From: Actinopolyspora alba | GTDB lineage: Bacteria; Actinomycetota; Actinomycetes; Mycobacteriales; Pseudonocardiaceae | Direction of reading: 5' to 3' | DNA length: 64,000 nt | NCBI RefSeq assembly: GCF_900112765.1 | Contig: NZ_FOMZ01000005.1 | Location: 236,119 to 300,118 of the forward strand | In this document: positions 17,725 through 27,193 of the stretch, piece after piece | Layout: the number at the start of each line of letters is the position of its first letter | Numbering within the stretch: the first letter of the stretch is position 1 | Notes under the pieces: model-generated | Told to the model about the DNA's origin: nothing | The model's input: the letters and a program-made list of their open reading frames with translations, nothing else | The model's database searches: none | Program-made: the position numbers and the translations under genes

Positions 17725-18411
17725 TCAGGTTTCGAACTTGTAGCCGAGTCCTCGTACGGTCAGTAAGTGCTTGGGATCGGTGGGATCGGGCTCGAGCTTG
17801 GCTCGCAGCCGCTTGATGTGCACGTCGAGGGTCTTGGTGTCGCCGACGTAATCGGCTCCCCACACCCGGTCGATCAGCTGAGCACGGGTCAGTACCCGCC
17901 CGATGTTGCGCAGCAGGTACTCCAGCAGGTCGAACTCCTTGAGCGGCAGCCCGACCTCCTCACCGGAAACGGTGACCACGTGGCGTTCCACATCCATCCG
18001 GACCGGTCCCGCCTCCAGCACCTGCCCAGGCTGGGCCGGCTCCTCCGCCTCACCGCCGCGCCGCAGCACCGCACGTACCCGGGCGATGAGCTCACGCGCC
18101 GAGTACGGCTTGGTCACGTAGTCGTCGGCGCCCAGCTCCAGCCCGACCACCTTGTCGATCTCGGCGTCCCTGGCCGTGACCATGATGACCGGGACAGCGG
18201 AGCGCTGCCGGATCTCCTTGCACACGTCCGTGCCGCTCATGCCGGGAAGCATCAGGTCGAGCAACACGATGTCGGCACCGTTGCGCTCGAAATCCTCCAG
18301 AGCCTGCTGGCCCGTGGTGGCCACGGATGCGGTGAATCCCTCCTTGCGCAGCATGAAAGCCATCGGGTCGGCGAAGGACTCCTCGTCCTCCACGATCAGC
18401 ACCCTGGTCAC
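17725..18411 (-). CDS. regX3: two-component response regulator RegX3
   Basis: The 228-residue OmpR/PhoB-type regulator has a receiver domain (1-115) with acidic pocket VEDEE, phosphoacceptor D52 in LLDLMLPG and K101 in VTKPYS. A winged-helix DNA-binding domain (about 130-226) follows, with LKEFDLLEYLLRN and the TKTLDVHIKRLRAKLE recognition helix. It matches RegX3, the phosphate-starvation regulator paired with SenX3. The GTG start overlaps the senX3 stop by four bases (GTGA), with GGAGGAG upstream, so the two are translationally coupled. Confidence 0.94.
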   Translation of the reverse strand: MTRVLIVEDEESFADPMAFMLRKEGFTASVATTGQQALEDFERNGADIVLLDLMLPGMSGTDVCKEIRQRSAVPVIMVTARDAEIDKVVGLELGADDYVTKPYSARELIARVRAVLRRGGEAEEPAQPGQVLEAGPVRMDVERHVVTVSGEEVGLPLKEFDLLEYLLRNIGRVLTRAQLIDRVWGADYVGDTKTLDVHIKRLRAKLEPDPTDPKHLLTVRGLGYKFET

Positions 18412-19703
18412 CGGACTCCTCCCGTTTCGACGGTTCGCGTCCCTTGCACCCCGCGCTGCGCGCGGTCCTCGGTATCGCCCTCGGGACGGTCGTCCCCGGC
18501 TGACGCGTCTTCGGTGGTGCGGGCGGCCCCGCCATCCGGGGATCCGGGTACCCGCAGTGTGAAGGTGGAACCGGTACCCGGCTTGCTCCACACCTTGACC
18601 TCGCCGCCGTGGTTGGCGGCGACGTGTTTGACTATGGCCAGTCCCAGGCCGGTACCCCCGGTCGCCCTGGATCGCGCCCGGTCTACCCGGTAGAACCGCT
18701 CGAACACCCGCTCCTGGTCGGCGGGGTCGATGCCGATGCCGCGATCGGTGACCGCGATCTCCACCCAGCCGTCCCGGAGCCGCCTGCTCACCGAAACGGG
18801 ACTCGCGTCGGGCGAGTAGGAGATCGCGTTGTTGATCAGGTTGCTCAGGGCGGTGACCAGCAGCGTGCGGTCCCCTTCCAGCCGCAGCCCGCTGGAGTCG
18901 TCCAGCGTGATCTCGATACCGGCCGATTCCGCGGGCATGCGGCAGCGGCCGAGGGCCTCCTCGACCACGTCGTCGACGTCGACGGTGGAGAGCTCGGGCA
19001 GCGGCTCGGCCCCCTGCAACCTGGACAGGGCGATCAGCTCTGACACCAGGGTCCCGAGCCTGGTCGACTCGTGCAGGATCTTGCCGGAGAACCGCCTGAC
19101 CTCTTCGGCGTCGTCGGCGGCGTCCAGCACGGCCTCGGCCAGCAGTGCCAGCGCGCCGACGGGTGTCTTGAGTTCGTGACTGACATTGGCGACGAAGTCA
19201 CGGCGGGTCTCCTCCAGGCGGACCGCCTCGGACTCGTCGGCCGCGTCCACGACGGTGAAGCCGTCCCCCAGCGGACGAACGTCACCGAGCACGGCGGCGG
19301 GGGAGCGCCCGTGCGGCTCGTCCCGGTTGAGCGGGGACAGGTCCACCGGCACCGGCCTGCCGGTCTTCAGCGCCTGTTCGGAAGCCTTGCGGGCACGCGC
19401 GTCGGGGCGGTTGTCCCGGACGAAGCCGAGCTCGTCCGCACGTGGGTTGTGCACCACGACGTCGCCGAAGCTGTTGAGCACGACGATGCCGTTGTCACTG
19501 GTGTGCACCAAGCGCTGGAGTAGTTCCGCGACTGTTGGCCCCGTCGGCCGGTTGCGCCGGGGACGCCCGTTGGCCGCGGCGAGTCGGTACCCCGCCACCA
19601 AGCCCAGCGCCAGCACGCCGATCAACAGGGCGCTATAGCCCAATGCGGTCACAACCGCATCGTAAGCAAGCGGGGGCAGGGGTGGGCCATAGTATGCGGC
19701 CAT
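18408..19703 (-). CDS. senX3: sensor histidine kinase SenX3
   Basis: The 431-residue membrane kinase has one clear N-terminal transmembrane stretch (about 16-40) and a PAS-like domain (58-160). The dimerisation/phosphoacceptor helix contains H176 in FVANVSHELKTPVG, and an HATPase domain follows with NLINNAISYS (N box), DRGIGI and GTGLGLAIVKH. An acidic tail of about 35 residues ends the protein. It phosphorylates RegX3, and in related bacteria the pair responds to low phosphate. The start is uncertain: ATG 19703 lacks a good ribosome binding site, and a GTG about 16 codons downstream, just before the membrane helix, is an alternative. No phoU gene is nearby. Confidence 0.92.
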   Translation of the reverse strand: MAAYYGPPLPPLAYDAVVTALGYSALLIGVLALGLVAGYRLAAANGRPRRNRPTGPTVAELLQRLVHTSDNGIVVLNSFGDVVVHNPRADELGFVRDNRPDARARKASEQALKTGRPVPVDLSPLNRDEPHGRSPAAVLGDVRPLGDGFTVVDAADESEAVRLEETRRDFVANVSHELKTPVGALALLAEAVLDAADDAEEVRRFSGKILHESTRLGTLVSELIALSRLQGAEPLPELSTVDVDDVVEEALGRCRMPAESAGIEITLDDSSGLRLEGDRTLLVTALSNLINNAISYSPDASPVSVSRRLRDGWVEIAVTDRGIGIDPADQERVFERFYRVDRARSRATGGTGLGLAIVKHVAANHGGEVKVWSKPGTGSTFTLRVPGSPDGGAARTTEDASAGDDRPEGDTEDRAQRGVQGTRTVETGGVR

Positions 19704-19719
19704 TCAGTGACGCCCGTGA

Positions 19720-19762
19720 CACTCGAAAGTGAAGTTTTTCATCCTCATGTCACTTCCGAGTG
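19720..19762. promoter_or_regulatory. inverted repeat just upstream of senX3
   Basis: CACTCGAAAGTGA (19720-19732) and TCACTTCCGAGTG (19750-19762) form a 13-base inverted repeat with one mismatch and a 17-base spacer. It ends 17 bases ahead of the senX3 ATG, so it may be an operator or a leader hairpin covering the start. The phrase CTCGAAAGTG recurs upstream of gpm at 21075. Confidence 0.45.
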
Positions 19763-20049
19763 GCCCGTTGTTCAACGCGAGGACAGCGCGTGTCTCAGTC
19801 AGTCACACGCGGCTATGCCCGTTTTGCCTCCCCCTTCGAAAGCATGACACCGAAAGTGCGAAGAACCGGTTCGATGCCACGGTCGGCGAACCGGGCAGCG
19901 ACCCCGCTCACTCGGCGTATCACTGCCCGGACCGACCGTGGCGGCCACCCCGGATGACGGACGTCGGAACGGCCACCCGGTGCGAGCCACGACACACCGG
20001 GCTCGCCACCCCTGAAGTTCAGCGGCCCCGAATTCAGTCTCCGGAGGGC
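19763..20049. other. rest of the gap between gpm and senX3
   Basis: I see no gene in this stretch. The senX3 promoter probably lies here. A PHO-box-like pair of 11-base direct repeats was sought and not convincingly found. Confidence 0.35.
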
Positions 20050-20799
20050 TCAGCGACCCTGGCTCGCCACCGAGGCCGCGGCCTGCTCGGCCGCCGTCGG
20101 ATCCAGATAGGTTCCGCCGGGGTTCTCCGGGTTCAAGTTCTCGTCCAGGTCGTAACGCAGCGGGATGCCGGTGGGAATGTTGAGCGCGGCGATGTCCTGG
20201 TCGGAAACCCCGTCCAGGTGCTTGACCATGGCGCGCAGCGAATTGCCGTGCGCGGCGACCAGCACGGTCCGCCCGGCACGCAGGTCGGGGACGATCGAGG
20301 ACTCCCAGTAGGGCAGCAGCCGCGCCACCACGTCCTTGAGGCACTCGGTGCGCGGCATCTCGTCCCCGAGGTCGGCGTAGCGCGGATCCCCCTCCTGGCT
20401 GTAGGGGTCCGCCGGGTCGATCTCGGGAGGAGGCGTGTCGTACGAACGGCGCCAGAGCATGAACTGCTCCTCGCCGTAGGTCTCCATGGTCTGTTTCTTG
20501 TTCTTGCCCTGCAGAGCTCCGTAGTGACGCTCGTTGAGCCGCCAGTGCCTGCGCACCGGGATCCAGTGGCGTTCGGCGACGTCGAGCGCGATGTTGGCGG
20601 TGCTGATGGCGCGGCGCAGCAGCGAGGTGTGCAGCACGTCCGGCAGCAGGCCGGATTCGCCGAGCAGCTCACCCCCACGTCGCGCCTCGGTCTCGCCGTC
20701 CTCCGACAGCGGAACGTCCACCCAGCCGGTGAACAGGTTCCGCGCGTTCCAAGTGCTCTCACCGTGGCGCAGCAGTACAAGAGTCCCGACAGCAGTCAT
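20050..20799 (-). CDS. gpmA: 2,3-bisphosphoglycerate-dependent phosphoglycerate mutase
   Basis: The 249-residue enzyme interconverts 3- and 2-phosphoglycerate in glycolysis. The phosphohistidine motif [10 protein letters not shown] is at 9-18, the substrate loop [15 protein letters not shown] at 21-35, catalytic Glu in [11 protein letters not shown] near 90, and the second His in AAHGNSLRA near 186. Length and motifs fit the dPGM family (gpm1, Rv0489). It precedes senX3-regX3 on the same strand as in mycobacteria, 346 bases apart, so probably separately transcribed. Confidence 0.95.
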   Translation of the reverse strand: MTAVGTLVLLRHGESTWNARNLFTGWVDVPLSEDGETEARRGGELLGESGLLPDVLHTSLLRRAISTANIALDVAERHWIPVRRHWRLNERHYGALQGKNKKQTMETYGEEQFMLWRRSYDTPPPEIDPADPYSQEGDPRYADLGDEMPRTECLKDVVARLLPYWESSIVPDLRAGRTVLVAAHGNSLRAMVKHLDGVSDQDIAALNIPTGIPLRYDLDENLNPENPGGTYLDPTAAEQAAASVASQGR

Positions 20800-21471
20800 G
20801 TCGCCAGGCTATCCGTCGCGCGCGGCCGTGCCGACTCGTGCTCGTCGGGTCCGCCGCTCGGAAGCGAGCCCGCGAGGGACCGAGGCGGGCACACCGAACG
20901 ACACCCCCGGTCGACAGCACGGCCGGAAAAGCCCCACGGGTCAGTTCGCGAGACGAACGGAAAATTTCGATCCACTTTCGGGGACTCCCCCGAAAACGCG
21001 CTGCCCGGCCTCCTGACTAGGAGCGAAAGGGCCACCGAAACCGTACAGTTATTTTTCTGCCACCTTTTTGTTCCCTCGAAAGTGTTACTCGTCACATCTT
21101 AGTGTGAACTAGCGACAAAGGGGCTTCACAGCGTTACTTTTCAATTCAAACTTCACTCGAATAGAGCAGGTTAATGGCCTTGTGGTCATCAGCCCGACTC
21201 TGCGAAGTTTGGCAACGCTCTGGCGTGATCGGCTCCCACGCACTCCCCGATCCCGCCGGAGTGGGCGTACGGCCCGCCTCCCCCGTCGGGTCGTGCCTGC
21301 CGGGCCAGGGTCTCCCCGCCTACTGCGCCCGGCACAGCGAAACCCCCGCGTGGGGACGGCTCGAGCTCGTGACTCCCCCTCTCTCCCGAGCCGTCCCCAC
21401 GCCGGGTTCGGATCCGGCTCCGAGACAACCGCCGGAACGGCTCGATCACCTCGTTCCGGGGAACGAACTCC
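20800..21471. other. long intergenic region with an AT-rich island
   Basis: This 672-base gap between ybjN and gpm has no supported frame. Its part from about 21040 to 21175 is strikingly AT-rich (TTATTTTTCTGCCACCTTTT, and TTACTTTTCAATTCAAACTT) for this genome and includes TCACATCTTAGTGTGA. A distal promoter with a leader of about 250 bases for gpm, or a protein-binding region, are possibilities. Confidence 0.4.
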
Positions 21472-21999
21472 CTACCCCTCGGACATCGGGGGAAGCGCTC
21501 CCTCCCGCTCCACCAGCGAGCTGAAGGCACGCAGGTTCGCCAAGGACTCACCACGGGATTCGCGCCAACCCCACTCCCGCCTGATCGCGGTCGCGAAGCC
21601 GATCTCCAGCAGGGTGTTGAAGTCGCCGTCGGCCGCGTCGAGAACCTGACCGAGGATCCGATCCAGCTCCTCGCTCGTGACCGCGTGCGGGGCGGTCCTG
21701 CCCACCAGGTAGAGATCACCGGCGCTGTCCACCGTGTAGTGCACCCCGTAGAGCCGCGCGTTGCGCCGCAGCACGTAGCGGTAGAACTCCTCGTGGGCCT
21801 CGTCAGGCTGTCTGCAGACGAATGCCTCGACGAGCAGGGCGTGCTCGGTGACGATCAGCCAGCAGTTCGTGCGCAGCTTCTTGTCGCCCGGCAGGGCGAC
21901 GAAGAAACGACCGGTCTCGGGGTGTTCGTACTCGAGTTCGCCACTGTCGAGCGTGGCTTTGATAACCCGATCCAGCGAGTCCCGTGTCGTAGCGCTCAT
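21472..21999 (-). CDS. YbjN domain-containing protein (Rv0487-like)
   Basis: The 175-residue protein has the YbjN fold related to type III secretion chaperones (about 5-145), with RFFVALPGDKKLRTNCWLIV and EEFYRYVLRRNARLYGVHY as typical strand-helix blocks. The biochemical role is unknown; related actinobacterial genes sit next to mshA, as here, and may be linked to redox or wall stress. A perfect GAGGAGG precedes ATG 21999. The upstream mshA stop is 91 bases away on the same strand. Confidence 0.88.
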   Translation of the reverse strand: MSATTRDSLDRVIKATLDSGELEYEHPETGRFFVALPGDKKLRTNCWLIVTEHALLVEAFVCRQPDEAHEEFYRYVLRRNARLYGVHYTVDSAGDLYLVGRTAPHAVTSEELDRILGQVLDAADGDFNTLLEIGFATAIRREWGWRESRGESLANLRAFSSLVEREGALPPMSEG

Positions 22000-22090
22000 C
22001 GTCCTCCTCGTCGAGTCCTGACCAACCGGTTACCCGCACCGCTCCGGGCACCGCGCGCTGTCGCTCCGAACGGTACTCCGGCGGTTCCAC

Positions 22091-23389
22091 TCACGCCGAC
22101 AACCCGGTCAACGGCACGGGCGCTTCGCGGAAGTCCCGCCGGGCACGCGCGTAGGTGTCCAGCAACGACTCGGTGGTCCGCTGCCAGGAGAAACCCGCCG
22201 CGTTGGTGGGGGCCGCCTCGCCCAACCGGGCCAACAGCTCGGGAGCACGGAGCAGTGAGGCCAACACGTCGGCCCAGTCCACCGGATCGTGACCGGCAAC
22301 CAGCCTCCCCGAGACACCGTCCGCCACCGCGTAGGGCAACCCTCCCACCGCCGCGGCGATCACCGGTGTGCCGCAGGCCTGCGCTTCGAGAGCCACCAGC
22401 CCGAACGACTCGTTGTAGCTAGGCACCGCCACCAGGTCCGCCGCACGGTAGACGGCGGTCAGCTCCCCGCCCCGCTGCGGGGGCAGGAAGCGCACCACAT
22501 CGGTGATCCCCAGTGACTCGGCCAGCCGGTGCATGGCCTCGGGCCGTTCCATGCCGTTGCCCGAGGGGCCTCCCACCAGCAGCACGCGCAACCGGGGGCG
22601 GAGCTCCGGGTGACGGGTCAGCAGTTCGGCGACCGAGCGCAACAGCACGTCCGGGCCCTTCAACGGCTGGACCCTGCCGACGAAGGCGAGCACGTGGGCG
22701 TCGGGCTCGATCCCCAATGATTCCCGTGCCGCACCGACGTCCCCCGGAGTGAAGCGTTCCAGGTCCACTCCCGGCGGTACCACCGTCACTTCCTCGGGAG
22801 CGGCGTCGTAGCGGGACACCAGTTCCCGCGCCTCCGCACCGGTGTTGGCCACCAGCCGGTCGGCGTCCGCGACGACCTGTTCCTCGCCGACCACCCGCAC
22901 CCTGGGCTCGGGTTTGTCGTCCTCGGCCAGCGAGGCGTTCTTCACCTTGGCCAGGGTGTGCGCGGTGTGAACCAGGGGGACTCCCCAGCGTTCCCGCGCC
23001 AGCCAGCCGACCTGTCCGGACAACCAGTAGTGCGAGTGCACGATGTCGTAGTGGCCCGGTTCGTGTCGCGCCTCGACGCGCAGCGCGCCCGCCCCGAAAG
23101 CGCAGAGCTGGGCGGGCAGCTCGTTCTTGTCCAGTCCCTCGAACGGCCCCGCCACGATGTTGCGCACGGTGACGCCGGGAGCCAGTTCCGCCACCGGTGG
23201 AACATCCGAGGAGGTGGCACGCGTGAAGATCTCCACCTCGGTGCCCAATCGGGCCATTCTGGTCGCCGTCTGGGCGATATAGACGTTCATACCACCGGCA
23301 TCACCCGTTCCGGGCTGCTCCAGCGGCGACGTATGCAACGAGAACACGGCGACACGCCGAGGGCGAGTCTGAAGTCTGCTGGAAGTCAT
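22091..23389 (-). CDS. mshA: D-inositol-3-phosphate glycosyltransferase (mycothiol synthesis)
   Basis: The 432-residue GT4 glycosyltransferase transfers GlcNAc from UDP-GlcNAc to 1L-myo-inositol-3-phosphate, the first step of mycothiol synthesis. The N-terminal domain shows [20 protein letters not shown] and [12 protein letters not shown]; the C-terminal domain shows [14 protein letters not shown] and the EX7E motif ESFGLVALE used for nucleotide-sugar binding. Length and motifs fit MshA. Its presence predicts a mycothiol-based thiol pool, consistent with the MDMPI-family enzyme at 29 kb. Confidence 0.95.
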   Translation of the reverse strand: MTSSRLQTRPRRVAVFSLHTSPLEQPGTGDAGGMNVYIAQTATRMARLGTEVEIFTRATSSDVPPVAELAPGVTVRNIVAGPFEGLDKNELPAQLCAFGAGALRVEARHEPGHYDIVHSHYWLSGQVGWLARERWGVPLVHTAHTLAKVKNASLAEDDKPEPRVRVVGEEQVVADADRLVANTGAEARELVSRYDAAPEEVTVVPPGVDLERFTPGDVGAARESLGIEPDAHVLAFVGRVQPLKGPDVLLRSVAELLTRHPELRPRLRVLLVGGPSGNGMERPEAMHRLAESLGITDVVRFLPPQRGGELTAVYRAADLVAVPSYNESFGLVALEAQACGTPVIAAAVGGLPYAVADGVSGRLVAGHDPVDWADVLASLLRAPELLARLGEAAPTNAAGFSWQRTTESLLDTYARARRDFREAPVPLTGLSA

Positions 23390-23652
23390 CTAACGCTCAT
23401 CGCAAGCTCGTCGTGCACACCCGAGACCTTCGGGCCCGTGCGGTCACGACGCACAACCCGCCGGAAACATTCCGGCACCCGGGCGGGAGCTCGCCGCCCC
23501 GATCCGGGCCGATCGGGCACCGCGAGCCGAACATCGGGACGCTGACCGGCGAAAACCGCTGACTTTCGGCGTGGCGGCACGGCAGGACCGAACAACGCGA
23601 CTGTGCTTCAGGACACACCGGAGGCAAGGGTCGCCGGTCGGACCGCCCCGGT
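23390..23652. other. intergenic stretch upstream of mshA
   Basis: The bases between mshA and the L,D-transpeptidase terminator carry no supported gene. They presumably contain the mshA promoter; no clear motif was recognised. Confidence 0.3.
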
Positions 23653-23691
23653 CCGCTCGCGTGGCGGGCGCGGCACCCGCCACGCGAGCGG
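23653..23691 (-). terminator. strong hairpin terminator after the L,D-transpeptidase gene
   Basis: A perfect 16-bp stem (CCGCTCGCGTGGCGGG with its complement) closes a seven-base loop only seven bases after the stop codon on the minus strand. Confidence 0.8.
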
Positions 23692-23698
23692 AGTCGGC

Positions 23699-24883
23699 TC
23701 ACAGCGCGGACATGTCCTGCCACTGGTCCCAGCTCAGCATCCAGTCGTAGACCGCGTACTTCGCGGGCATGTCGGTTCCGGAGCCGCTGACCTCCACCGG
23801 ATCCCCGATCATCGCGCTGTCGAAGTAGTCCTTCGCGTCGGCGTTGGTGAGATTCACGCAACCGTGGGAAGTGTTGCGGCTGCCGATGTTGGCACGGTTC
23901 TGCTCGTTCTCGTGGATGAACTCACCGTGGTTGGAGATGCGCACGGCCCACTTCTTCTTCACGTCGGTGTAGCCGTACTTCGGGTTGTCCATGATCTCGA
24001 CCGGGTGCTTGGCCATGACCATGTAGGTGCCGTCGTGGGTGTGCCGGTCCGGGACCGAGTCGAGGCCGTAGCTGGCCGGGTAGCTGGCGATCTGCTCACC
24101 GTCGCGGATCACCCGCAGTCGGTGCCCCTGCACGTCGGCCTTGACGATCTGCGACCTGCCGATCTCGAACTCGGTCGTCAGGTCGGCCTTGCCGTACTTG
24201 CCGCCGCCGTAGTCGAGACCGTAGAGCGGGGCGTCGACCTTGACCGTGGTGTGGGCGGGCCAGTACTCCTTGGGGCGCCAGTCGACCTGCTTGTCGTTCA
24301 ACCAGGCCCACGACCCCTTGACGTCCTCGGACGGATCGACGCTCAGCGCACGCTGCACCTCGGCCTTGTTCTCCACCGGAGCGTCGAACTTGATGCTGAT
24401 CGGCATCGCGATACCGACGGTCTTGTCGTCGATCGGATTGATCGTGGCGCGCACCACACGTCGCGGATCGACCGTGCGGAAACCGCCGCCGACCTGAGAG
24501 CTCTGTCCACCGGAACCGACCGCTTCGCCGGACCACTCGTAGGTCTTGCCATAGCCCAACGGCTCGGTGACCTTCCAGGCCGAGTCGTTGTTCACCAGCT
24601 TGCCCTCGACTTCTTCACCTGAAGAGTTGACCAGTGAAACGTCACGCAACTTCCCGTGATCAGCCGATACCTTGATCGAGTCCTTGGGGTTGACCCCGGT
24701 CGCGCCGTCGGTGGGTTGCAGTGACACTTGCGGTTCCGGCGCGGAGCTCTTCGCATCGCCTCCGGAGCCCGCGACATTCGCCGCACCGCCGCCACAGCCC
24801 GAGAGCAGCAGCAACGCCGCCGTCACGACACCGAGCGCGCCCCTCGACGAATACCCGCGCGAACCGTCTCCCCTAGTGGACAC
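23699..24883 (-). CDS. L,D-transpeptidase lipoprotein (LprQ/LdtMt-like)
   Basis: The 394-residue protein starts with a lipoprotein signal: hydrophobic helix and LLSGC, lipidated Cys at 30. Two Ig-like domains follow (about 45-245), then a YkuD catalytic domain (about 255-385) ending in the active-site motif SHGCVNL with Cys342. A C-terminal subdomain with YDWMLSWDQWQD completes it, as in mycobacterial Ldt proteins. It forms 3-3 peptidoglycan crosslinks at the outer face of the membrane. GTG 24883 follows GAGGTAGGA; a longer frame to 25468 would bury the signal. Its neighbour is a divergent SDR, as with lprQ and Rv0484c. Confidence 0.93.
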   Translation of the reverse strand: MSTRGDGSRGYSSRGALGVVTAALLLLSGCGGGAANVAGSGGDAKSSAPEPQVSLQPTDGATGVNPKDSIKVSADHGKLRDVSLVNSSGEEVEGKLVNNDSAWKVTEPLGYGKTYEWSGEAVGSGGQSSQVGGGFRTVDPRRVVRATINPIDDKTVGIAMPISIKFDAPVENKAEVQRALSVDPSEDVKGSWAWLNDKQVDWRPKEYWPAHTTVKVDAPLYGLDYGGGKYGKADLTTEFEIGRSQIVKADVQGHRLRVIRDGEQIASYPASYGLDSVPDRHTHDGTYMVMAKHPVEIMDNPKYGYTDVKKKWAVRISNHGEFIHENEQNRANIGSRNTSHGCVNLTNADAKDYFDSAMIGDPVEVSGSGTDMPAKYAVYDWMLSWDQWQDMSAL

Positions 24884-25037
24884 TCCTACCTCGATCCATC
24901 GCGAATGGACATGTGTTCCGTTTCTCGTTCCCTGGGACGCCTGGCTGCCTCCGCAGGATGCCCACGCAGCACAGTGTGCTGCATCACACTGTCCCCGTAT
25001 CGGGCGAAACACATCCCGCGTACGGGAGAATCGTAAC

Positions 25038-25817
25038 GTGAGCACAGAGTCGACAGCGGCAACGAGTAAGCGATCCGTCATCGCCGATGATCGAAACGTA
25101 GCCGTGATCACCGGCGCGAGTTCCGGAATCGGAGCGGCCACCGCGCGCGGCCTGGCGAACGAGGGATTCCACGTGGTCCTGGGCGCACGGCGCGTGGAGC
25201 GGCTCCGCGAACTGGCCGCGGAGACAGGCGGCACCGCCCTGCCGCTCGACGTCACCGACGAGGACTCGGTGAACTCCTTCGTCGAGCGGGTCCCCAGCTG
25301 CCGGATCCTCGTCAACAACGCGGGCGGCGCGAAGGGCTCGGCCCCGGTCGCGGAGGCCGACGAGAACGACTGGCGCTGGATGTGGGAAACGAACGTGCTG
25401 GGAACGCTCCGACTCACCAAAGCGCTGCTGCCCAAACTCGTCGCCTCGGAGAACGGGCACGTGATCACGGTGACCTCGGTGGCGGCACTGGAGGTCTACG
25501 ACAACGGTTCGGGCTACACCTCGGCCAAGCACGCCGAGGCCGCGCTGCACCGCACCCTGCGCGGTGAGCACCTCGGCGAGCCGGTCCGGTTCACGGAGGT
25601 GGCGCCGGGACTCGTGGAAACCGAGTTCTCCGAGGTGCGGTATCACGGCGACACCGAACGGGCGAAAGCCGTGTACCGCGGCCTGACACCGCTCGTCGCC
25701 GACGACGTGGCCGACGTGATCACTTTCGCGGCGACGCGACCGGCACACGTCAACCTCGACCAGATCGTGGTGAAGCCGCGGGATCAGGCATCAGCCACGC
25801 GTGCCCACCGCACCTGA
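25038..25817 (+). CDS. short-chain dehydrogenase (Rv0484c-like)
   Basis: The 259-residue classical SDR has TGASSGIGAA for NADP binding, LVNNAG, and the catalytic Ser with YTSAK (YxxxK). It would oxidise or reduce an unknown alcohol/carbonyl substrate in the cytoplasm. GTG 25038 follows GGGAGA by eight bases; a frame reaching back to 24672 overlaps the divergent lipoprotein gene and is rejected. The last residues are extra compared with the fold and look disordered. Confidence 0.9.
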   Translation: MSTESTAATSKRSVIADDRNVAVITGASSGIGAATARGLANEGFHVVLGARRVERLRELAAETGGTALPLDVTDEDSVNSFVERVPSCRILVNNAGGAKGSAPVAEADENDWRWMWETNVLGTLRLTKALLPKLVASENGHVITVTSVAALEVYDNGSGYTSAKHAEAALHRTLRGEHLGEPVRFTEVAPGLVETEFSEVRYHGDTERAKAVYRGLTPLVADDVADVITFAATRPAHVNLDQIVVKPRDQASATRAHRT

Positions 25818-25859
25818 ACGACAGTAGAACCGTGGAACCCGGCTTGCCCGGCGGTGCGA

Positions 25860-25937
25860 GTGGCGGAACCTCTCGCACGGCGGTGCCGACTCCGGGAGCG
25901 GTAGGGGCGCGGCGATTTCGCGAGAAATTGACGCCGT
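25860..25937 (-). repeat. intergenic repeat, shortened copy D in inverse orientation
   Basis: On the minus strand it reads ATTTCTCGCGAAATCGCCG, and after about 30 bases CGCCGTGCGAGAGGTTCCGC followed by CAC. It holds the two ends of the repeat but lacks the central hairpin. It lies between the convergent SDR and serine-protease-like genes. Confidence 0.75.
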
Positions 25938-26053
25938 ACCGAGCTCGGGGCGGCCGGAGTACGGCCCGCGGGAGTGATGATTCGGCGCTGCGCCTTGGTG
26001 CTGTCCGGAGTCGATGGCCCGCACGGCGTCGTGCGAGCAAGGTACGTCCGAGA

Positions 26054-27112
26054 TCAGCGGGTGCGCTGGTCGTGGGGGCGCAGTCTGCGGAACGTGACGG
26101 CCAGCTTCACGTCCAGTTCGGCGAGCACATCGGCTATCGGGCAGGCGAATCCGGTGCGGCCGTCCGCACTGCCGACGGTGTGCAGGCCGACCACGCCACC
26201 ATCGCCGTTCACCACCACGGCCCCCGCGTCACCGGCACCGGTGAACGGTTTCTCGCGGGCGGTGACCACTCTGAGCTGCTCACGGCTGGTCCGAACGCCC
26301 AGCGCGTCACCGTGGTCGATCCGCAGCGTGGCGTCGGTGGAAGCCACCGAACCTCGCGTGAGTCCGGTGCCGAACCCGCTCTTGCGCACCGTGTCCCCGA
26401 CCTCGGCGACCCCCTGACCAGTGACCGAACCCAGCCCGGGGATCATGCGACAGCAGTCGAACGCTTCGTCGATCATGACCGCCGCCGCGTCCACCCTCCC
26501 GGACAACGCCGCGCGCGAGAGCTCGGCGTAGCAGCGGCCGGTCTGCGGATCCAGCATCGCGTGGCCCACCGACCAGGCATCGTCCATGCAGGCCACGTCG
26601 AAAGTGGTCAGTCCCATGGTGAGCACTGCCGAACCCTGTCCGGCCACGAGGGTGCCCAGTGTTCCGATCCGCCGGTACTCGCCCTCGCCACGGTACCGAT
26701 CCCAGCCCCGGTACCGGCCTTCGGCGGCGGAACCAGCCGGACCGAGTACGACCGGGCGGCAGGGCGCTATCCCCACCCCGCCGAACACCGTGCCGGTCGG
26801 CGTGGGCACCACGGCCGGAACGAGTTCGTCGAGCGAACAGTGGGCGTGCTGCGGAAACACCCGTTCCTCCACCACATCGGTGGGGATGCCGAGGATCATG
26901 GGCGGCACGCACTCGCCGACCTCGAGCCGCTCCATCGGTTTCTTGCGTGCGACGGAAACGATGATCACCTGCTGTCCGGTGGGACGGCCGGACGTCCACT
27001 TCTCGCCGATGTCGACTATTCCCACGCCTGGAAGATCCAGCAGCTGATCCTCCACGGCACGCTTGATCGGACGAATAGCCGCCCGGTCGTGTGCTTCCCT
27101 GATGCTAATCAT
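26054..27112 (-). CDS. trypsin-like protein lacking the catalytic serine
   Basis: The 352-residue protein has no signal peptide. An N-terminal region with alpha/beta pattern (1-100) is followed by a chymotrypsin-like beta barrel. The expected GDSGG-type loop reads GAGDAGAVVVNGDGGVVGLH, so Ala296 replaces the nucleophilic Ser and the following residue is also changed. The surroundings keep the fold signature (TVRKSGFGTGLTRG, FACPIADVL). Related proteins include bacterial relatives of the NAL1-type serine protease-like family, but I cannot place it exactly. It is likely a binding or scaffold protein. A GTGA-TAATTAG-TCAC inverted repeat lies about 40 bases upstream of the start. Confidence 0.7.
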   Translation of the reverse strand: MISIREAHDRAAIRPIKRAVEDQLLDLPGVGIVDIGEKWTSGRPTGQQVIIVSVARKKPMERLEVGECVPPMILGIPTDVVEERVFPQHAHCSLDELVPAVVPTPTGTVFGGVGIAPCRPVVLGPAGSAAEGRYRGWDRYRGEGEYRRIGTLGTLVAGQGSAVLTMGLTTFDVACMDDAWSVGHAMLDPQTGRCYAELSRAALSGRVDAAAVMIDEAFDCCRMIPGLGSVTGQGVAEVGDTVRKSGFGTGLTRGSVASTDATLRIDHGDALGVRTSREQLRVVTAREKPFTGAGDAGAVVVNGDGGVVGLHTVGSADGRTGFACPIADVLAELDVKLAVTFRRLRPHDQRTR

Positions 27113-27193
27113 GGCAGCCTCCGCCCACCATTTAACACGCAGGGTGATAATTAGTCACTTAAAGTCAACACAGTGGAGTGTGTCGGGTCCGCA

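Noticed and set aside
19729-21102. Long plus-strand open frame opposite gpm
   Set aside because: It is the shadow of the strongly supported minus-strand gpm gene; the protein has no domain and its composition follows from GC-rich antisense sequence.
20800-21471. Hidden gene between ybjN and gpm
   Set aside because: All frames are short or Arg/Pro-rich, and codon pattern is not coding-like; the AT-rich part has stops in every frame.
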